The notes beneath the pieces were generated by a model, which was not told the origin of the DNA, did no database searches, and worked only from the letters and a program-made list of their open reading frames with translations. Shown here piece after piece: positions 1 to 8,962 of a stretch of DNA of 30,156 nt (its first letter is position 1; every line of letters begins with the position of its first letter). Position numbers and translations under genes: made by a program. The DNA comes from GCA-002790615 sp964438025 (lineage in GTDB: Bacteria > Patescibacteriota > Minisyncoccia > Moranbacterales > UBA2206): contig CAYTIK010000011.1 of NCBI GenBank assembly GCA_964438025.1, positions 1 to 30,156 on the forward strand. The letters are read 5' to 3'.

Positions 1-615
1 CAGGAAAAATATGGCGCTAGCATTGATTTGTTCGGTTTTCCCGTAAAAGGGAATAATTCCGATGATATCTTTGCTATTTCCGGAAGCCCGTTTTTCATTT
101 TAAAGGAAATCTTTCAGAAAGTCGGAGGTTTTAATGAAAATATCTTTTTATACGGAGAAGATGTGGATTTATCCTGGCGCCTGAAAATATTTGGATTCCA
201 TAATTTTATGGTTCAGCGAACCCAGGTTTTTCATTATGGAGGCGGCACAACGGGTTTTTTCGGTCCGGAAAAAATTTCTGAAAATATTTTCTCCTCATAT
301 ATCCCCTTGATTACTAACTATAAATTATTGACTTTGATTTTTTTGCTGCCCTTGTATCTTGTTTATTTGCTAGTGATTACGGCGGCAATTTTCATGGGGA
401 AGAAATTCGACTGGCAATATGCAGCTTCTATATTTAAGAAGTTTGGAAACCTTCTGCAAAATATGAGAAAAATTTTACGTTTCAGAAAATTTGTCCAAGC
501 CAATAGGGTAAAAAGCGACCTGTTTATTTTCCGCTATATCTCCCTGATTCCGGCTTTTTGGCTGAATAAATCCTATAAAAAACTGTCAAATAATTACAAA
601 TTGGAAAATTGTTAA
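1..615 (+). CDS. Glycosyltransferase family 2, C-terminal part (5' end outside window)
   Basis: The frame is open from base 1, so the gene begins upstream; the first possible start inside the window (TTG at 28) is not a credible N-terminus. The visible part carries the end of a GT-A catalytic domain: a G-G-F-N-E segment followed by the E-D-V-D-L-S-W-R acceptor-site motif (about residues 40-57), as in rhamnosyl- and other GT2 transferases. A hydrophobic stretch near residues 105-131 (L-L-T-L-I-F-L-L and following) suggests membrane association, and the tail is basic. It ends 10 bases before the dehydratase gene, so it is likely co-transcribed. Sugar donor and acceptor cannot be read from the sequence. 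Confidence 0.85.
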   Translation, partial: QEKYGASIDLFGFPVKGNNSDDIFAISGSPFFILKEIFQKVGGFNENIFLYGEDVDLSWRLKIFGFHNFMVQRTQVFHYGGGTTGFFGPEKISENIFSSYIPLITNYKLLTLIFLLPLYLVYLLVITAAIFMGKKFDWQYAASIFKKFGNLLQNMRKILRFRKFVQANRVKSDLFIFRYISLIPAFWLNKSYKKLSNNYKLENC

Positions 616-625
616 TTTTAATTAA

Positions 626-1744
626 ATGAGAAATATTTTTAAAAATTCGGTCATTTTAATTACTGGTGGAACCGGATCGTGGGGTCAAAATTTGAGCGAA
701 CAGCTATTGAAAAAAAAACAGGTCAAAGAAATCAGGATTTATTCCCGAGGAGAACATAAACAAGTTCAAATGAAAAGAAAATTTCAGGATGACAGAATTA
801 AATATTTTATTGGTGACGTAAGGAATAAGGATCGCCTGAACTCGGTCCTAAGAAAAGTTGACTATGTTTTTCATTTAGCGGCCCTCAAACACGTTCCGGT
901 TTGCGAGGAAAATCCATGGGAAGCAGTTCAAACAAATATTATGGGTGTCCAAAATTTAATTGAAGCAGCCATTGAGAATAATGTTAAAAAAGTTATCCAT
1001 GTTTCTACAGATAAAGCCGTTGAGCCCCTGAATCATTATGGGATCTGTAAAGCCTGCGGGGAAAAGCTAATCACCGCCGCCAATCTCGTTGATTCTACAA
1101 AATTCGCCTGTTTCCGGGCCGGCAATGTAACTGGGACTAATGGCAGCGCGATCCCTCTTTTTCGAGAGCAACTGCTTAAACTCAACATGATAACACTAAC
1201 CGATCCAAGGATGACCCGATTTTTGATACGCATAGAAGAAGCAGTTGCCATGCTAATCCAGGTGGCAGAAGAATTTGTTGGGGGCGAAGTTTTTGTTATG
1301 AAAACTCCGGCATGCAGAATAATTGATCTGGCCGGAGTAATGGCTGATGGATTAGGAAGGAAAAAGGCCAAGATCAAGCTGATTGGGATTCGCCCGGGGG
1401 AAAAACTGGATGAAATATTGGTTTCTAAATATGAAATATCCAGGACATTTGAAATGGACAAATATTATGTTATTCTACCTCAAATCAAATTAGCTGAATT
1501 AGAAAAAGAATATAGAAAAAAATATCGGGAAAAATTATTAGTTAAAGGGAGGGTAAAAGATATTAATTCTGCCAATGTCCCTATGCTTTCAAAAAAAGAA
1601 CTAAAAAAATTACTGATAGACGAGGGTTGGCTAGATTCCCAATTTAGGGATGAATTTATAAACTATTTAGATAATTTGAAAAGCAATGACTTGGAAAATT
1701 TTGGTGAATCGGAAAGATGGTTTAAAAGAGAAAGAAATGATTAG
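626..1744 (+). CDS. FlaA1/CapD-type NDP-N-acetylhexosamine 4,6-dehydratase (SDR family)
   Basis: This is an extended short-chain dehydrogenase of the soluble FlaA1/PseB/CapE type. The NAD(P)-binding loop GGTGSWG is at residues 14-20, the S-T-D-K-A segment at 127-131, and the catalytic pair Tyr138/Lys142 sits in YGICK. M-T-R-F-L-I, near residue 200, matches the family's usual M-T-R-F-W. The family removes water from UDP-GlcNAc to give a 4-keto-6-deoxy sugar nucleotide, with or without C5 inversion; which one cannot be read here. The length (372 aa) is slightly above the usual 330-345 because of a charged C-terminal extension. The 3' end overlaps the next gene by 8 bases, suggesting translational coupling. 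No Shine-Dalgarno site is visible before the ATG. Confidence 0.88.
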   Translation: MRNIFKNSVILITGGTGSWGQNLSEQLLKKKQVKEIRIYSRGEHKQVQMKRKFQDDRIKYFIGDVRNKDRLNSVLRKVDYVFHLAALKHVPVCEENPWEAVQTNIMGVQNLIEAAIENNVKKVIHVSTDKAVEPLNHYGICKACGEKLITAANLVDSTKFACFRAGNVTGTNGSAIPLFREQLLKLNMITLTDPRMTRFLIRIEEAVAMLIQVAEEFVGGEVFVMKTPACRIIDLAGVMADGLGRKKAKIKLIGIRPGEKLDEILVSKYEISRTFEMDKYYVILPQIKLAELEKEYRKKYREKLLVKGRVKDINSANVPMLSKKELKKLLIDEGWLDSQFRDEFINYLDNLKSNDLENFGESERWFKRERND

Positions 1745-2954
1745 TCGTAGAAATAGTTGCCGAGGCTGTTTTAGCAAAAAAATTTTTTGCTTTTTAGATT
1801 TTGGCAGAGTTCCGCTGGCTGGGGGATTTCTCTCGCCTGAGGAAATAAAAAAAGAAAAAAAATTTCCTCTCAAAGTTTATTATTGCAAAGATTGCGGACT
1901 GGTTCAGATTTTAGACATTATTGATCCCAAGATTTTATTTCATAAATATTTTTATCAATCGTCAGTCATTCAATCTCTTTCAGAGCACTTTAAGAAATGC
2001 TCAATTTTTTTAAAAAATAAATATTTGACTAAAAAAAATTCCAAAATATTGGAATTTGGATGCAATGACGGAGCATTGCTCCAGTATTTACGGGATGTGG
2101 ATGCCTATGGAGTGGAACCGTCAAAAAATATTTATCAACGAGCAAGGCAGAAAGGATTTAAAGTTTTTCACGCTTATTTTGACAGTAAAATAGCCAAAAA
2201 AATCAAAACCCAAATCGGAGAAATGGAAGTTGTCTTTGGAAGTAATGTCTTCGCCCACATTGATGATATCCATGAAGTGATGAGGGCTGCTAAAATATTA
2301 ATGAAACCCGAGGGAGTTTTTATCGTCGAGGTCCATTATCTTAAAGATCTCCTGGATAAATTCCAGTATGATACCATTTATCACGAGCATCTTTGCTATT
2401 ACAGCGTTAAGGCTTTGAAAAAAATTATGTCGCTGGAAGATTTGAAAATTATTGATGTCAAGCACTTGGAAATGCATGGAGGAGCAATTAGAGTGACAAT
2501 GGCCAGAAAAAACTCAGATTTAAAGGAAGATCAATCAGTAAAAATATTTCTGCTAAATGAAGCAGGGATAAATCTAAAAAAATTAAAAAACTTAAAGACT
2601 GCTTGCCAAAAGCATCGCAAGAGCTTAATTCTTCTGCTAAAGGATTTAAAAAATAACCAGAAACAAATAGCTGGTTATGGCGCCTCCGGCAGGGGAGCTA
2701 TGCTTCTGAATTTTTGCAATATTGGCCGGGAAGTTATAGATTATATCGTAGATGTTTCTCCTTTGAGGCAAGGCAAATTAATGCCAGGAACACATATTCC
2801 AATATATGGAACTGAAATTGCACGAAAAAAACCGCCGGATTATTTTTTAGTTTTAGCCTGGAATTATGCCAGTTCGATAATAAAGCAGGAAAAAAAAATC
2901 AGCCAAGCGGGAACTAAGTTTATAATTCCCTTGCCGAAAATTAGCATCCGATGA
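1737..2954 (+). CDS. Zinc-binding SAM-dependent sugar C-methyltransferase
   Basis: The layout is that of NDP-hexose C-methyltransferases (TylC3 type). An N-terminal zinc-binding domain has Cys8/Cys11 and Cys50/Cys53. The SAM-binding loop E-F-G-C-N-D-G is at 106-112. The Y-H-E-H-L motif lies near 214-218, and the C-terminal C-methyltransferase domain carries YGASGRGAM near 313. The family methylates a ring carbon of 4-keto-deoxy sugar nucleotides, which fits the product of the dehydratase just upstream. An ATG at 1686 is in frame but lies deep inside the dehydratase gene. The ATG at 1737 gives an 8-base overlap and puts the first Cys pair at the usual distance, so it is preferred (405 aa). Confidence 0.85.
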   Translation: MISRRNSCRGCFSKKIFCFLDFGRVPLAGGFLSPEEIKKEKKFPLKVYYCKDCGLVQILDIIDPKILFHKYFYQSSVIQSLSEHFKKCSIFLKNKYLTKKNSKILEFGCNDGALLQYLRDVDAYGVEPSKNIYQRARQKGFKVFHAYFDSKIAKKIKTQIGEMEVVFGSNVFAHIDDIHEVMRAAKILMKPEGVFIVEVHYLKDLLDKFQYDTIYHEHLCYYSVKALKKIMSLEDLKIIDVKHLEMHGGAIRVTMARKNSDLKEDQSVKIFLLNEAGINLKKLKNLKTACQKHRKSLILLLKDLKNNQKQIAGYGASGRGAMLLNFCNIGREVIDYIVDVSPLRQGKLMPGTHIPIYGTEIARKKPPDYFLVLAWNYASSIIKQEKKISQAGTKFIIPLPKISIR

Positions 2955-3712
2955 AAAAAAGAAAAACCAGGAAATATTTAATAATTGGAGGTGAATCAAG
3001 GCTGGCGCAATGCTTTTTTGAGCTTTATAAAAAAGAATGCTGGCGATTGAACAAGAAGGAATGCGACATAACTTCTTTGGAATCAGTGCAAAAAAATATC
3101 GAAAAATATCCCTGCCGCTATGTTCTAAATTGTGCGGCCATAACGGACATCGAAAAATGCGAGAAAGATACCGAACTGTGTTTTAAAGTAAATGTTTTCG
3201 GAGTTTTTATTTTAAATAAAATTTGTCTGCAATCAGGCAGGAAATTAATTCAGCTCTCGTCTGATTATGCCGTCAATCCGGTTAATAATTACGGCTGGTC
3301 AAAATACTTAAGTGAAAAGTTTATCCATGAAAAGTTTCTTATAATTAGGACAAATTTTTTTGATAAAAGTAATTTTATTGTAAAAAATATTTTGGAAGGA
3401 AATAGAATCAGGGTTTATAGAGATAAATTTTTTAATCCCATATCAGTTAATGGCTTAGCTGAAAAAATATATCTTAATCCAAAAAAGGCAGGTATTTTGA
3501 ATATTTTTACTTCAAATAAGTTGAGCTATGTAAAATTTGCCAATCTCTTCTGCGAAATATTTGGCTTGAACAAAAAGTTGATAAGGCCGGTAAAATATAA
3601 AAATAAAATTAATATAAAAAGACCGACAAATTCATATGTCCCATCTGATTTCAGGATAAAAATTAGGGAAGATCTAATAAATTTTAAAAAGTATTTATAT
3701 GAAAATAGATAA
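2951..3712 (+). CDS. RmlD-like NAD(P)-dependent sugar nucleotide reductase
   Basis: A 253-residue SDR-type protein resembling dTDP-4-dehydrorhamnose reductase. It has an N-terminal beta-strand/loop (LIIGGESRLA, about 9-18), L-N-C-A-A-I-T-D near 60 (the family's usual N-x-A-A-x-T), S-S-D-Y-A-V near 104, and the catalytic Tyr114/Lys118 in YGWSK. It would reduce the 4-keto group made by the upstream dehydratase. One oddity: the second and third glycines of the usual G-x-x-G-x-x-G loop are Ser and Ala here, so cofactor binding may be altered. It is also somewhat short for RmlD (usually 280-300 aa). The start overlaps the previous stop by four bases (ATGA). Confidence 0.75.
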   Translation: MKKRKTRKYLIIGGESRLAQCFFELYKKECWRLNKKECDITSLESVQKNIEKYPCRYVLNCAAITDIEKCEKDTELCFKVNVFGVFILNKICLQSGRKLIQLSSDYAVNPVNNYGWSKYLSEKFIHEKFLIIRTNFFDKSNFIVKNILEGNRIRVYRDKFFNPISVNGLAEKIYLNPKKAGILNIFTSNKLSYVKFANLFCEIFGLNKKLIRPVKYKNKINIKRPTNSYVPSDFRIKIREDLINFKKYLYENR

Positions 3713-4403
3713 AAAAACAAGATTGCTAATAATCTCTCCGCATCCGGATGACGAAGCTATCGGTTGCGGCGGCTTGATCGGAAAGTGCAAAAAAGAAAGA
3801 GCGGCGGGGTTTATCGTTTATGCCTGTGTGGGAGAGAGCCGCCAGCTGGTTACCGGAAAAACAACAAGGCTAACCAGAAAAAAAGAAATTAAGCAGATAG
3901 AAAAATATTCCGGTTTTCGGACAAAAGTTTTTTATGAAGGCGATGAATTTTGTCGGCTGGATAAAGTCCCCCAAAAAGATTTAATTGAAAATATAGAAGA
4001 TATTGTCGAGAAATTTAAGCCGAATATAGCAGTTATTCCTTATCCTACAAGCTTTAATCAAGATCACCGCGCTCTTTACGAAGCTTGCATTGCCGCTCTG
4101 CGGCCAGTTCCGGCAACGCTAAGAAATTTTGTTAGTGACGTCTTGATATTTTATGAGCCATATTTTTGGAATACTGCGGATTTTATCAAACCCAATGCCT
4201 TTCTGAACTTGTCGGAAAAAATCGGCAATCAAAATCTGTTTGATTTTAAGATTAATCTTTATAAATGCCACAAAACTCAAGTCAGGGAAGAACCATTTTC
4301 CAGAAGCATCAAAAATTTAGAGAGATGGGCGCATATTTTTGGAAAAGAAATAGGCATCGATTTAGCCGAGGCGTACCATTTAACAAGAACTAAAATAGGA
4401 TAA
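3699..4403 (+). CDS. PIG-L (LmbE-like) family deacetylase
   Basis: The zinc-dependent N-deacetylase signature H-P-D-D-E is at residues 15-19, in the correct place at the end of the first beta strand, and the second metal-ligand region is Q-D-H (His123). The 234-aa length is normal for the family. Members remove acetyl groups from GlcNAc-containing sugars or glycolipids. In this cluster a sugar nucleotide or glycan N-acetyl group is the likely target. It overlaps the RmlD-like gene by 14 bases, and its TAA stop shares one base with the ATG of the formyltransferase (TAATG). This tight coupling suggests the two enzymes act in sequence. Confidence 0.85.
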   Translation: MKIDKKTRLLIISPHPDDEAIGCGGLIGKCKKERAAGFIVYACVGESRQLVTGKTTRLTRKKEIKQIEKYSGFRTKVFYEGDEFCRLDKVPQKDLIENIEDIVEKFKPNIAVIPYPTSFNQDHRALYEACIAALRPVPATLRNFVSDVLIFYEPYFWNTADFIKPNAFLNLSEKIGNQNLFDFKINLYKCHKTQVREEPFSRSIKNLERWAHIFGKEIGIDLAEAYHLTRTKIG

Positions 4404-5311
4404 TGTTGAAAGTTGCTTTTATTATCTATAGAAGCTGGGGTTATCGAATTTTTCGGGAAATTTTGGATTATCAGAAAACCAGACAAGATTTTAAGGTCAG
4501 CCTTCTGATTACTACCCATAAGCCCGAATTCAAGTTAAATTCGTCTAGCAGGAAAAAAATCCAATTTTTTCAGGTTAATCCCAAGGAGGACTTGAAAATT
4601 TACGAAATTCTCAAAAAAAATGATATAAAAATCGCCTTCTTCTACAGCTGGTCGAATATCATTGATAAAAAAATCATTAAAGACTTTATCTGTTTATGTT
4701 TGCATCCTTCCATGCTTCCCAATTATCGAGGCGGAACTCCTATTCAACATCAGCTGATCAATGGAGAAATTAATTCCGGAATCACGGTTTTTAAGATGAA
4801 TGATGTAATAGATGGAGGCGACATATATCAGCAAACGGCGATGTCTCTTGTGGGGAATATCAGTGACATATTTAACAGGATGAGCGAACTCGGATCAATT
4901 ATCACCAAAAATCTTATAGCTGATTATCTTAATAAGGAGTTATTTTTTAAACCGCAAAAAAATTTAAAGAATAAACCGATATTCAAAAGAAGAAAACCAG
5001 AGCAGAGTGAAATTCGGCTTAGCCAAATAAAGAAAATGAAATATATCGAATTGCATAATTTAGTCAGAGGGCTTATGGATCCATACCCGAATGTTTACAT
5101 AAAATTTGCTGACAGAATGCTATATATTCAGGAAATTGCTAAATATAGATGTTTCCTGGATAATAAAAAAACTATATTGAATGATTGTAAATCAATTTCC
5201 GGGATTGATTTAAAGGGGAAAAAGCTGTTTTTTAAAATGAAAGATGGGTTGGCCTTAGTGGTAAAACATGAAATCAGAAGCTTAAGCAGCAAGCTGAGAA
5301 ATCAGAAATAA
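4403..5311 (+). CDS. Formyltransferase-fold enzyme (Fmt/ArnA N-domain family), probably sugar N-formyltransferase
   Basis: The protein carries the 10-formyl-tetrahydrofolate transferase signature L-H-P-S-M-L-P-N-Y-R-G-G (from residue 100) and V-I-D-G-G-D-I near 135-141. By alignment with E. coli Fmt (Asn106, His108, Asp144), the catalytic His is His101 and the Asp is Asp137, but the Asn position is Cys99. The C-terminal part (about 200-300) may be a small Fmt_C-like domain. The position inside a glycan cluster, coupled to a deacetylase, argues for a sugar amine acceptor rather than Met-tRNA. The Asn-to-Cys change raises the possibility of altered chemistry or lost activity. Housekeeping Fmt is a less likely alternative. 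Confidence 0.78.
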   Translation: MLKVAFIIYRSWGYRIFREILDYQKTRQDFKVSLLITTHKPEFKLNSSSRKKIQFFQVNPKEDLKIYEILKKNDIKIAFFYSWSNIIDKKIIKDFICLCLHPSMLPNYRGGTPIQHQLINGEINSGITVFKMNDVIDGGDIYQQTAMSLVGNISDIFNRMSELGSIITKNLIADYLNKELFFKPQKNLKNKPIFKRRKPEQSEIRLSQIKKMKYIELHNLVRGLMDPYPNVYIKFADRMLYIQEIAKYRCFLDNKKTILNDCKSISGIDLKGKKLFFKMKDGLALVVKHEIRSLSSKLRNQK

Positions 5312-5335
5312 ATATTTTAAGCCGAATAACAACAT

Positions 5336-6532
5336 ATGATAACGGCTGGAAACAAAAGAATTAGGATAATTGTCAATATGACTGTTCCGGCAGCAGTTGG
5401 CTATGACGGAAAAACTGGCAGTGCAGAGCGGCTGATAACAATTTTCAAATATTTTAGGCGGCTGGATAACGGGATAATATTTGTATTTAACGCCAGCGGA
5501 CCAATAGCGCGCTATTTTCAAAAAAACGGAGTTGTTGCCCAATATAATATTTTACCAACTAAGCTGAAATTTAGCAGTTACATTGGACTTTGTTTGAAAA
5601 CTATTTTTTTGATGGCTAAGGCTTTTTTCGTTTTTACCGTTCCTCGAGCAAGGACTGGCAATGAAAAAGTTGTTGTTTACGCTTCATCCGACCTATTTTG
5701 GGAAGTCATCCCGGCCTTTATTTCTAAAACCAGAAACAAAGAAATTGAATGGGTACAAATTATACATCATATCTATCCTGATTGGAAAAAACGACCGGGT
5801 AATAAAATTATCGGTTTTTTGGGATATTATTTGCAAAGACTCTCTTTTTGGCTCATCCGGAAAAAAGCGGATAAAATAATTTTGATGAATAATTTGATCC
5901 GTAATGAACTTTTAAGTAAAGGCTTTCTCGGCCAGAAAATGCGAGTTTCTTCCAATGGTCTGAATTTGGATTATTTGAATTCGCTGCAACCAAGTAATTT
6001 GGCTTATGACGGAGTTTTTTTAGGCCGTATGAATGCCAGCAAAGGCGTGGAAGATTTGCTGCCGATCTGGAAAAAAGTTTGCGAGAAAATACCCGGAGCT
6101 AAATTGGCCCTCATTGGCGGAGCGGAAAAAAAGACCAAAACAAATTTCATCCAAAAAATAAAAGCGGCGGGAATGGAAAAAAATATCGAAGTGTTGGGTT
6201 TTTTGGAGGACGATAAAACCTTTTCAATTTTAAAAGCTTCAAAAATTTTTCTTTTTCCTTCGCACGAAGAAGGCTGGGGCATTGCCATTGCGGAAGCTTG
6301 TGGCTGTGGGCTGCCGGTGGTAAGCTGGGATTTGCCGGTGTATCAAGAAATATTTGCAGATTATACTTTTCAAATAAAGGAAAATAATACAGATGCTTTT
6401 GCCGAACAAATTATTAAATTGTTGTTCGATGATAGTTATCAGAGAGAAGTCGGCAGTAAGGGCAGAGAATTTATTAAAAAATGTTCTTGGGCAGAAGTGG
6501 CGCGCCGAGAATTAGAAATAATCAAAGCTTAA
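5336..6532 (+). CDS. Glycosyltransferase family 4 (GT-B fold)
   Basis: A two-domain GT-B enzyme. The C-terminal GT1/GT4 domain is clear: G-R-M-N-A-S-K-G-V-E-D-L-L near 227, a G-F-L-E-D-D loop, and the E-x7-E nucleotide-sugar motif at Glu312/Glu320 followed by G-C-G-L-P-V-V. The N-terminal domain has a hydrophobic segment near 80-100 that may touch the membrane. The 398-aa length is typical. It would transfer a hexose or modified sugar from a nucleotide donor to the growing glycan; the specificity is unknown. It follows the formyltransferase after 24 bases and precedes the radical SAM gene by 9 bases. Confidence 0.87.
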   Translation: MITAGNKRIRIIVNMTVPAAVGYDGKTGSAERLITIFKYFRRLDNGIIFVFNASGPIARYFQKNGVVAQYNILPTKLKFSSYIGLCLKTIFLMAKAFFVFTVPRARTGNEKVVVYASSDLFWEVIPAFISKTRNKEIEWVQIIHHIYPDWKKRPGNKIIGFLGYYLQRLSFWLIRKKADKIILMNNLIRNELLSKGFLGQKMRVSSNGLNLDYLNSLQPSNLAYDGVFLGRMNASKGVEDLLPIWKKVCEKIPGAKLALIGGAEKKTKTNFIQKIKAAGMEKNIEVLGFLEDDKTFSILKASKIFLFPSHEEGWGIAIAEACGCGLPVVSWDLPVYQEIFADYTFQIKENNTDAFAEQIIKLLFDDSYQREVGSKGREFIKKCSWAEVARRELEIIKA

Positions 6533-6541
6533 GTTTAAAAT

Positions 6542-7564
6542 ATGCTGATGGAGAAATTAAAAAAATTCATCTTCAGCCGTCCGGGCTTGTTGCAATTAGG
6601 GAAACTTATTTTGACCAATAAATATTTAGCTAACAGCGAGTTTTATAAGCGGTTAGTTATGAAGACGGCGAAAAATAAATCTTCCCGGATGAAGGAATTT
6701 CAGCGGAGCCTCAGCATTGAAACTGTGCTCTCATGCAATTCGCGCTGTGTTTTTTGCGCCCATAGCCGCAAGACGATGGCCGGCACGATGGCGCCGGAGC
6801 TATATGAAAAAATAATCGATGAATGTCAAGCCTGCGGAATCAAACATATTACTTTTGGGGTATATGGCGAAATCATGCTGGATAAATATTTATTCGAAAG
6901 GATTGAATATCTAAGGCAGTTTGGAATGACTTACGGCTTTATTTCCAATGCTTCGCTTTTAACACCGGAAAAAACCGACCACTTATTTCAGTTAGGGGGA
7001 TTAACCCAAGTGCAATTTTCCGTCAATGGTTTTTCGCCGGAAGTGTATGAGAAAACTATGGTGGGGCTTAAAAGGGACAACACTTATAAAAATGTTTTAT
7101 ATTTTTTGCAGCAAAAAGAAAAATTAAAAATGGATAATCTGCAATTGAATATTTCCGCCGTCAAAACAGATATGAATAAAGAAGACATTCAAGATTTGTT
7201 CCGCTTTTGGAAAAAACAAAAAGGCGTTTCCCTGCTCTTGCCGATTGATTTAATGGATCGGATGGGTGAGGATTATCAGGGGGAAATAGGCGAATTGGGA
7301 GTGCTGAATAACGCCCAAAATTGGCTTGCGCCTTGCCGGTATCTTTGGGATCCTTTGATGGTCTATTATGATGGTCGTGTGTCTCCTTGTTGCAAAGACA
7401 ATGACAAGCGCGGACTAATTGTTGGCGATATCAGCTGGGGAACATTGCAAGAAGTGTTGGATGGAGAACCACTCGGCCGGATCCGGGAACTGCACCTGCA
7501 AGATAAGCGCCAAAATCATCCGGTGTGTAAAAAATGCCATCTGAACAGCGTTTGGTTCGGCTGA
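6542..7564 (+). CDS. Radical SAM protein with SPASM-type C-terminal cysteines
   Basis: The [4Fe-4S] radical SAM motif C-x3-C-x2-C is at Cys65, Cys69 and Cys72. A SPASM/twitch-like region follows with A-P-C-R-Y-L-W near 263, V-S-P-C-C-K-D-N near 281-288 and C-K-K-C-H at about 330-334, which would bind auxiliary clusters. The 340-aa length suits such enzymes. Proteins of this kind occur in surface-polysaccharide clusters next to methyltransferases and glycosyltransferases, but the reaction here is unknown: dehydration, epimerisation or C-C bond chemistry are all possible. A second ATG at 6548 is equally plausible as the start. No Shine-Dalgarno site is visible. Confidence 0.82.
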   Translation: MLMEKLKKFIFSRPGLLQLGKLILTNKYLANSEFYKRLVMKTAKNKSSRMKEFQRSLSIETVLSCNSRCVFCAHSRKTMAGTMAPELYEKIIDECQACGIKHITFGVYGEIMLDKYLFERIEYLRQFGMTYGFISNASLLTPEKTDHLFQLGGLTQVQFSVNGFSPEVYEKTMVGLKRDNTYKNVLYFLQQKEKLKMDNLQLNISAVKTDMNKEDIQDLFRFWKKQKGVSLLLPIDLMDRMGEDYQGEIGELGVLNNAQNWLAPCRYLWDPLMVYYDGRVSPCCKDNDKRGLIVGDISWGTLQEVLDGEPLGRIRELHLQDKRQNHPVCKKCHLNSVWFG

Positions 7565-7587
7565 TAGAAAAGCTCCAATATAAATTT

Positions 7588-8337
7588 ATGCCAGACAACA
7601 AAAAAAAGCAGAAAAATTTTTACGATCAGGCTTTTAAAGCGCCGCATATTTGGAAAGATACTGATTTTCCAGAGAGCAGTAGGTATCTTCATAACAGATT
7701 TTTGGATATAGCTATAAGAAAAGACGCAAGAAATATTTTAGAAATAGGCTGTGGTAACGGATTATTAACCTTTTTCTTATTGAAAAGGCCGATTAGTATA
7801 ACTGCCGTCGATATTTCCGGCAAGGCGATTGAAAATATGCGTGCACAATTCAAGGAGGAAATTAACCAGGGTAAACTTAAGACAGCTTGCACGGATCTGA
7901 TTGAATTTTTAGAAATATCCCAGGAAAAATTTGATGTGATTATCGGTTCGGGCATAATCCACCATATAGAAAAAGAAAAATGGGACAAATTTTTTTTACT
8001 GGCCCATAAAAGACTGGCTCCGGGAGGAATTTTTGCCTGCGCGCCGGAACCCAACGCGTCCGGATTATATAAAATAGCCTGGCGCTTAGCTTGGTTTTTT
8101 TATAAATTTTTTGGAATAACCTATGATTCCGAAGTGGAAAAAGGAACATTGGATATGCTTCCGCGTAAAATCAAACTAGCGCTGGAGAGCGTCAATTTTT
8201 CCCAGGTGGAAATTTTACCTTTCCAAGTTGTTCCGCATTTTCATTGGAGATTTCTCGCTTATCTGGATCGGTTGATTTTGGATAAGATCAGAGGGAAATT
8301 CGCGCTGTATATAATGGTTAAAGCCGAGAAAAAATAA
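7588..8337 (+). CDS. Class I SAM-dependent methyltransferase
   Basis: Rossmann-type methyltransferase with motif I E-I-G-C-G-N-G at about residues 51-57, an acidic residue ending strand 2 (A-V-D-I-S), and a motif IV-like F-D-V-I-I-G-S-G-I-I-H-H. The C-terminal part is helical with aromatic residues and may contact lipid. The frame opens further up (ATG at 7534), but that start would overlap the radical SAM gene by 31 bases and add an unrelated basic stretch. The ATG at 7588, 23 bases after the previous stop, begins a normal M-P-D-N-K-K-K N-terminus and is preferred (249 aa). The substrate is probably a sugar hydroxyl or carboxyl; this is inferred from context only. Confidence 0.82.
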   Translation: MPDNKKKQKNFYDQAFKAPHIWKDTDFPESSRYLHNRFLDIAIRKDARNILEIGCGNGLLTFFLLKRPISITAVDISGKAIENMRAQFKEEINQGKLKTACTDLIEFLEISQEKFDVIIGSGIIHHIEKEKWDKFFLLAHKRLAPGGIFACAPEPNASGLYKIAWRLAWFFYKFFGITYDSEVEKGTLDMLPRKIKLALESVNFSQVEILPFQVVPHFHWRFLAYLDRLILDKIRGKFALYIMVKAEKK

Positions 8338-8341
8338 ACCT

Positions 8342-8962
8342 ATGTTCGCCAAAGATTCATTGTTAAAATTGGATAGTTCTCCGCACAGCCCGCACTGCAT
8401 CATTCCGCGCCTGATAAAAAAAGATAAACCGTTGGTTTTGGATGTCGGCTGCAATACAGGGATGGTCGGGCGGGAAATTATCCGGAAAAAATCTGCCATA
8501 GTTGACGGCATTGACATCAATCCCGAGGCCTTAAAAGAAGCCGAAAAATACTATCGCCAGGTTTTTGCCGGGGATTTATCCAAGGGAAGCCTGGAAATCG
8601 AGGCGGAAAATTACGACTACATCATTTTCTCCGATATTTTGGAACATTTACCGCGGCCGAATCTGCTTTTGCAAGACGCCCGGAAATATTTGAAAGATGA
8701 CGGCCGGGTAATTATCTCGCTGCCGAATATTGCCCGCTTGGAGATAAGATTGAAACTTTTAGTGGGAAAATTTGATTATCAGCCGGGAATTTTAAGCGCC
8801 GATCATTTGCGTTTTTTTACTCGTCAGAGTGCCACAGCCTTAATTGAAAAGTGCGGCTATCGGATAGAAAATATTATTCCAACCGGACTGGGGCATCGCA
8901 TAAAAATCCTAACTAACCTCACCGCCTTCCAATTTATTTATGTTTGCAAAAAAGTTTTATGA
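8342..8962 (+). CDS. Class I SAM-dependent methyltransferase (Methyltransf_11/23 type)
   Basis: A compact 206-aa methyltransferase. Motif I D-V-G-C-N-T-G lies at about 33-39, strand 2 ends in G-I-D-I-N, and the D-Y-I-I-F-S-D-I-L-E-H-L motif (near 95-106) is the hallmark of the UbiG/Methyltransf_11 group. L-R-F-F-T-R is near 160. It starts 4 bases after the previous methyltransferase and overlaps the following glycosyltransferase by four bases (ATGA). Its role is most likely O-methylation of a sugar in the glycan made by this cluster; the substrate is not readable from the sequence. Confidence 0.83.
   Translation: MFAKDSLLKLDSSPHSPHCIIPRLIKKDKPLVLDVGCNTGMVGREIIRKKSAIVDGIDINPEALKEAEKYYRQVFAGDLSKGSLEIEAENYDYIIFSDILEHLPRPNLLLQDARKYLKDDGRVIISLPNIARLEIRLKLLVGKFDYQPGILSADHLRFFTRQSATALIEKCGYRIENIIPTGLGHRIKILTNLTAFQFIYVCKKVL

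Noticed and set aside
1036..1461. 141-codon minus-strand frame opposite the dehydratase gene
   Set aside because: It overlaps conserved catalytic coding sequence, has no start signals, and its translation shows only biased composition.
4403..5311. Formyltransferase as the housekeeping Met-tRNA formyltransferase
   Set aside because: It sits inside a glycan operon coupled to a deacetylase and lacks the conserved catalytic Asn; not excluded outright, but less likely than a sugar acceptor.
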